Shown here one piece after another: positions 59,552 to 64,000 of a stretch of 64,000 nucleotides of DNA; within the stretch, counting starts at the first letter, position 1; each line of letters starts with the position of its first letter. Made by a program: the position numbers and the translations under genes. The notes under the pieces were generated by a model. That model was not told the origin of the DNA, did not search any database, and saw nothing but the letters and a program-made list of their open reading frames with translations. The stretch is from Cryptomeria japonica (taxonomy: Eukaryota > Streptophyta > Pinopsida > Cupressales > Cupressaceae), in the NCBI RefSeq assembly GCF_030272615.1, contig NC_081406.1:190243391-190307390 (forward strand), written 5' to 3'.

Positions 59552-61240
59552 AGATGATTTTTCTTCATATGATGCTGGGAGAATGTCGAGCTTCCATCCT
59601 CGGGTGCCTCAGAGAGGTTTTCGCCCTTAGATACGTCCTTTCTTTTTACTTTTTTGGGGTCAGACAACGCCACAACGTGGTTTTCACCATAAGACCCTTG
59701 ATTTGTTTTTATTTTTATGTTTTTGCGACTGGAAGGCCTGACACCCTCACCAAAATATGCCACGCTATTGAGTTCTATAGTGTATCTTGCCTTATGGTCC
59801 CCAGGGGGAAGATCATCTCATATGCCTAGATAGTCAATAAAGGCTTCATCATTTTGGAATGTGTCAAACTGTGCAGGTCCTTCATGGTCCCAGTCAATAA
59901 GTTGCTGGTGAACAAGGGGAAGGCCTTTGATGTCTTCGAAGTTAGCGAGGCTAAGGGTGAAGATGCAGTTATACTTAGGTATGTCGAGGTAGTTATCAAG
60001 GTCATCGTTGGCACTCTCCTCATCTGTGTCGATCGTGAATGAATCCAAATGGTCATCACTAGTAGCGCATTCTGGGACAGGTATTCTCATTCTTTGTGAT
60101 TTTGACCTAGAACCTAGAGGCAAGGACTGTGTGGGATCCTCAGGGGTTGTTTCTTGACTAACTTTGAATTTTCTATAAAATTCCTCTTCTTCTGTGGGTT
60201 CACCTGGTTCTTTGAATGTCTCGATGAGTTCATAGTCACTGGAGGATTTGTCTGAATCCCATTCCCATTCATTGGAGTTTGTGGAATAGCGATTCTCTTG
60301 TTGAATTTTGGCAGCTTTGATTTGTAATGCTTCTCCTGTCTTTTGAGCATTTACCTTGGAAGACATGAAACCAAGTCCTTTTGAGCATTCCTTTTTGAAT
60401 GTCAATTCAGGTTGTAAAGGTTCAATGATGCCTTCTTTTCTCAAGCCAAGAGGACTTTTTCCATCATACCCAAGTTTTTGTAGGATCTTGAACCCTTTGC
60501 CATATTTTTCACATGGTACGCTGATGTGATCTTGTGTATCATTTTCAGGGTCTTTGTAAAGCATTTTGTATAAGTCTTCTTCTTCCACTTCACCCCACTT
60601 TTGGAAGATAGTAGGATCGCATTTCAATGTAATGATGTATATTCGTTTAGAAGGATGTGGTCATCCATATTCTTTTGGTGAACTCATAACTTGTTGTAAG
60701 CACATGGTTTGATTCAAAGTGTATTCACCCATGCCCTTGTCCTGATATTTCCCTTTAAGCTCACCTTGTTTTGATGTTGAAGGTTTTAATGATTCAGGAT
60801 CAATGTATGCAAAAGAAGGGACAACTTCCCTATTACTTGGAATGATCATCTAAGTTTTTGGTCTCAAGTTATTGTAGTATATGAATGGATTAGGATCACC
60901 ATTAACTGTTATTTCAACTCCATTGTGAGGAAACTTAATGCATTGGTGATATGTAGATGGGACTGCCCTCATTTCATGAATCCAAGGACGTCCTAGTAAT
61001 ATATTGTATGTGAGATCTAGGTCTAAGACTTGACTAGCCACATCCTTTGTAACTGGCCCAACTCTGAGAGGTCAGGTGACTGTGCCTTTGGATGAACGCT
61101 CTTCATCATCATATGCTTTGATGGTAATTTTGTTTGTAGAATTCACAACTTTATCTGAATATCCCAATTGTATAATAGTGCTCAATGTACAAATGTTTAG
61201 ACCTACTCCTCCATCTATTAGGACTCATTTTATTCAATGT
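59542..61240 (-). pseudogene. Tat protease and G-patch region
   Basis: The protease has VLIDGGVGLNIC (about 61225) with DGG rather than DS/TG, then [15 protein letters not shown] (about 60975). The frame is stopped at about 60848 and 60660. The following segment has YGKGFKILQKLGYDGKSPLG (about 60504-60440), a G-patch-like Gly pattern seen after protease in Tat and some related elements. An acidic linker leads to RT. Confidence 0.8.
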
Positions 61241-63795
61241 TTATGTATGAAGGCTTCAATGTGTAAAGGTGCATTATGTGGCTGACTTACGGAGGCATCA
61301 TTGACTTCCATGAATGTAAGGGAGTGTAGAATGGAAAGGTATCCCACCATGGCTTGAAACTGGTCCACATTCAGATCAGTGGGGATGTCAGTGTCTCTTA
61401 AGATTTTGTCAAGAATAGCTTTATGTGTGGGGGATATACGTAAGAGCTCAAGGATTGAGATAAGCGTGGGTGTCTTCCCCGACTGTTCTACAAGGTCATA
61501 CTCAGGTTTGGTTGATGAGGAAGCTGTGTTTTTGGCTGGAGCACCTTGCAAAGTGAATTTACCTCGATGAGTTGTAACATTACATTCAAAGGTAGGTTCG
61601 GAAGAAGATCCAATGCCTTTTACGACAATCTTGGGTCTTTGGGTAGAATTCTCAGGAGTTTTGTCCTTGATGATAATGGTAGAGACATAATTGTCCATCA
61701 AAATGTGATTGATAGTTAAATCATAGTTATAGGATGCTCTGGTATAGTTGGTTTGGTCATCTGTGGCTTTAGCTTTTCCCTTGTCATGTTTTGGGAATGG
61801 TTCCTTAAACATTTCATGTTCTTGATTGGATGAGTGTCCTTCAATCTCAATGTCACCTCTATCAATGAGATCTTGTATGATGTTCTTTAGTCGATGGCAA
61901 TTTCCTGTCTTATGACCCTTCCTCTTATGAAATTCACAATACTCATCATCATTCCACCAATTTGGTTTAACCTTTGGCTCACATGGAGGCAAATCTGGAA
62001 TTGTTATTATCTTGTTTGCCACTAGCTTCTTGAAAAATGATTCTAGTGGTTCTCCCAATGGGGTGTACTTCCTTCATGACTTTGAAGTTGTTTGAGTATT
62101 CACTTGATTGTTTGTAGATCTTGATCTAGAAAAAATGATTTTGGGTCGCACTGTATTGGCATCAACAACACCATCATTGACTGTGTTCTTGTTTTTATTC
62201 CAAAATCTTGGCTTATCTTTTCCTTTAAAGTCATCTTTGTTTTCTTTGAATATCTTAATTACTCCTTGCTCAATTAGGACCTTTTCTATCGCTAAGCCTT
62301 TTTTAATGACGTCCTTGAAGGTGGATAAAAAATCTTTTCTTAGGTCATAACCAATGTCTTTGTTAACATTCTGGGTGAACATTTCTACCATTTGTTTTTG
62401 TGGGATTTCACAAGAGCATCTGCTGGCTAGATTCCTCCATCTTTGTAAAAATGATGAAAAAGATTCTCCATCCTTTTGTTTGGTGTTGCACAAACTAGTG
62501 ACTGATATGTCTGTCTCTATGTTGTATGAGAAATGTTGGATAAATGCCTCTTCTAAGTCACCCCATGACTTAATTCCAGGCGGAAGTTGGGAGAACCATT
62601 CCATAGCTTGATCTCCAAAGCTTTGTGGGAATAATCTCATCAAATATGTCTCTTCTGCTGCTACCTCAATGCAAGCTGTGAAAAACTATCTTATATGTGC
62701 CTTAGGATCTCCTTTGCCTCTATACTTATCAAACTTAGGTGTCACAAAGTGTGTAGGAAATGGAGGCATTGGAATGCTTTTGTCAAATGGATAGGGGCAT
62801 ATGTCTCTCACTGTGTAAGTTGGCTTTGGTGTATTTATGTCCTCCATTTTCTTTTGTAAGTCCTTGATTTGCTGTTCCAAATTATTCTTAGGTGGAGACT
62901 AACTTCTTGGACCATACCCCATGCCTGAACCACCGAGTGGAGGAGGAGCATGTTGCATATATGGATGGTATTGATCATACACATTTTCATATGGAGGAGG
63001 TCTATAATGATGTTGCGTATGCGTATAAGGACCACTTGGTATAGAGTCATGGTGAGGAATGGAATATCTACTTTGTCCATGTATACCATACTCTATAGGC
63101 ATGTCATGAGTTTGTTCTAGTGTGTTGCCCCCAAATTTGACGCGGGGTTTCCTTGTGTCCAAATTTTGAGCATGCCTTTGAATATCCAATTGCCTTGGTG
63201 GTTGATCCTTAGCATTGGTATGTGATTGAGCATATTTTTCTGCATAAGACTTCCATAATGGTCTACAAAGGTGAGTATCATATGCTTGACCATGTGTGTA
63301 TGGGACCTTAGGTTTTTGAAACAAAGATGATGTTGATTCAGGCACAAGATGTGGTCCTCTATTTCCTCCACTATTAGGCCTCCTTTGATCCATGTTGAGG
63401 TGAGGTTGTTGCAAAGGTCGATTTTCCATTATTTGAGACATGTTAAAATCATGAGGGATCTTGGCTCCACTTTGTGCCATCACTTGTAAGAACTATTGTC
63501 TATCTCTCCTCATTATTTCCTCAACCAATCGATTGAAACGGGGATCCATAATGGAGTCTTCCACTTCTGCTGAATGTACTGAAATGTTGTCCGTATTGTC
63601 ATTGTATGTATCATTGTTGTTTGTAGTTTCCATGTGTTCAACATTTGGAATGTTTCTATAAGCATCCATGTCAGGTAATGTAGTATGATTAGAATTGAAA
63701 AAGATATCATTGTCATACTCATAGGAACTCATGTTTGCGGACTCTTGAACCTCTTTAGCTTCTCTCCTAGATTTTTGGGAACGGGTTTCAACCAT
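61234..63795 (-). pseudogene. Tat gag
   Basis: Begins MVETRSQKSRREAKEVQESA at 63795. A Pro/His/Tyr-rich segment follows (63483-62899), then the retrotransposon gag domain (MRLFPQSFGDQAMEWFSQLP, SLCNTKQKDGESFSSFLQRW) and a nucleocapsid-like knuckle CEFHKRKGHKTGNC with C-x2-H spacing. Stops at about 63490, 62896, 62685 and 62071 break one otherwise continuous reading. They fit single C-to-T or G-to-A changes where judged. Confidence 0.85.
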
Positions 63796-64000
63796 GAACT
63801 AGGTATTGACCAAGATGTGTGAGACTAGATGAAAATGGAAAGAGTATGGAAGACTAAGAGTTGGATGGAATGTAAATGAATCCGAGGTTTACTTGAAATG
63901 TCTGAAGTGTAAGACCAAGTATGCATGTAGTAGAGTAGGTGTGACTTCCAAAGAGATGATAGTTTCTCTTGATGAGGTAAGTTGACCTTGACTCTAAGTA
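63796..64000 (-). other. 5' leader of the Tat element
   Basis: Non-coding region upstream of the gag start on the minus strand. Primer site and 5' LTR should lie past the right edge. Confidence 0.5.

Larger units (their letters stand above)
51981..64000 (-). mobile_element. Tat-lineage Ty3/gypsy retrotransposon, right end beyond window
   Basis: Read leftward from the window edge: 5' leader, gag, protease, G-patch region, RT, RNase H, integrase, then a 3.5-kb region with an antisense plant-mobile-domain ORF, a polypurine tract (AAAGAGGGGGAAAA, 52743-52756) and a 3' LTR starting TGTAGACACC at 52742. Gag with a C-x2-H knuckle, the DGG-type protease, the G-patch and a spacer ORF after integrase are features of the Tat clade. 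The 5' LTR is outside the window; the left boundary of the 3' LTR is uncertain. Confidence 0.85.

Overview
This window looks like nuclear DNA from a seed plant with a very large, transposon-rich genome, most likely a gymnosperm such as a conifer. That is inferred from plant LTR-retrotransposon families (Copia, chromovirus, Tat), a plant hAT element, a plant mobile domain ORF and a 22.6-kb intron filled with nested transposons. No bacterial or organellar signal was seen.

One host gene can be supported. It is on the minus strand and runs from an ATG at 31769 leftward past the window start. Four exons (31769-30453, 7832-7671, 7455-7090, 2784-2721) join in frame across canonical GT/AG sites. Together they encode the first 636 residues of an SNM1-like DNA cross-link repair protein: acidic/basic N-terminus, UBZ4-type CCHC ubiquitin-binding zinc finger, SAM domain, PIP-like motif, and the first metallo-beta-lactamase motif (HxHxD). 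The rest of the nuclease domain lies off the left edge. Intron 1 (7833-30452) is 22,620 bp and intron 3 is 4,305 bp.

Intron 1 holds, from left to right: a ~460-bp tandem array; a truncated Copia gag-PR-INT (minus); the 3' end of a chromovirus integrase with chromodomain (plus) and its LTR; inside that LTR a 2.47-kb non-autonomous LTR element with an ATATC target duplication; a small TIR element; and a decayed Ty3/gypsy element (19694-29295). The last is itself interrupted by a hAT transposon (21581-26440, TTGAGACC duplication) and by a solo LTR (27298-28178). Intron 3 carries a nested-repeat, SMART/TRIM-like structure. Intron 4 carries a DUF4283-type LINE remnant.

Upstream of the gene (31.8-38.6 kb) is diffuse intergenic DNA with a SINE-like sequence and a very old gypsy remnant. 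From 38.6 to 51.2 kb lies a probable large LTR that has absorbed three things: a solo Copia LTR (40007-41356, TTAAG duplication), a ~830-bp alternating purine-pyrimidine microsatellite, and a complete 6.6-kb LTR element (44425-51050, GTATC duplication). The 6.6-kb element has a Met-tRNA-type primer site and a polypurine tract but no reverse transcriptase or integrase. Instead it carries a zinc-knuckle ORF and a second, very long ORF (~1,140 codons before decay) of unknown function. This is the most unusual object in the window.

From about 52.0 kb to beyond the right edge is a Tat-lineage Ty3/gypsy element on the minus strand (gag, protease, G-patch, RT, RNase H, integrase). It has an antisense plant-mobile-domain ORF between integrase and the 3' LTR. 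Most of the stops that I checked in these elements fit C-to-T change at CAG, CAA, CGA or TGG codons, as expected of methylated, silenced copies.
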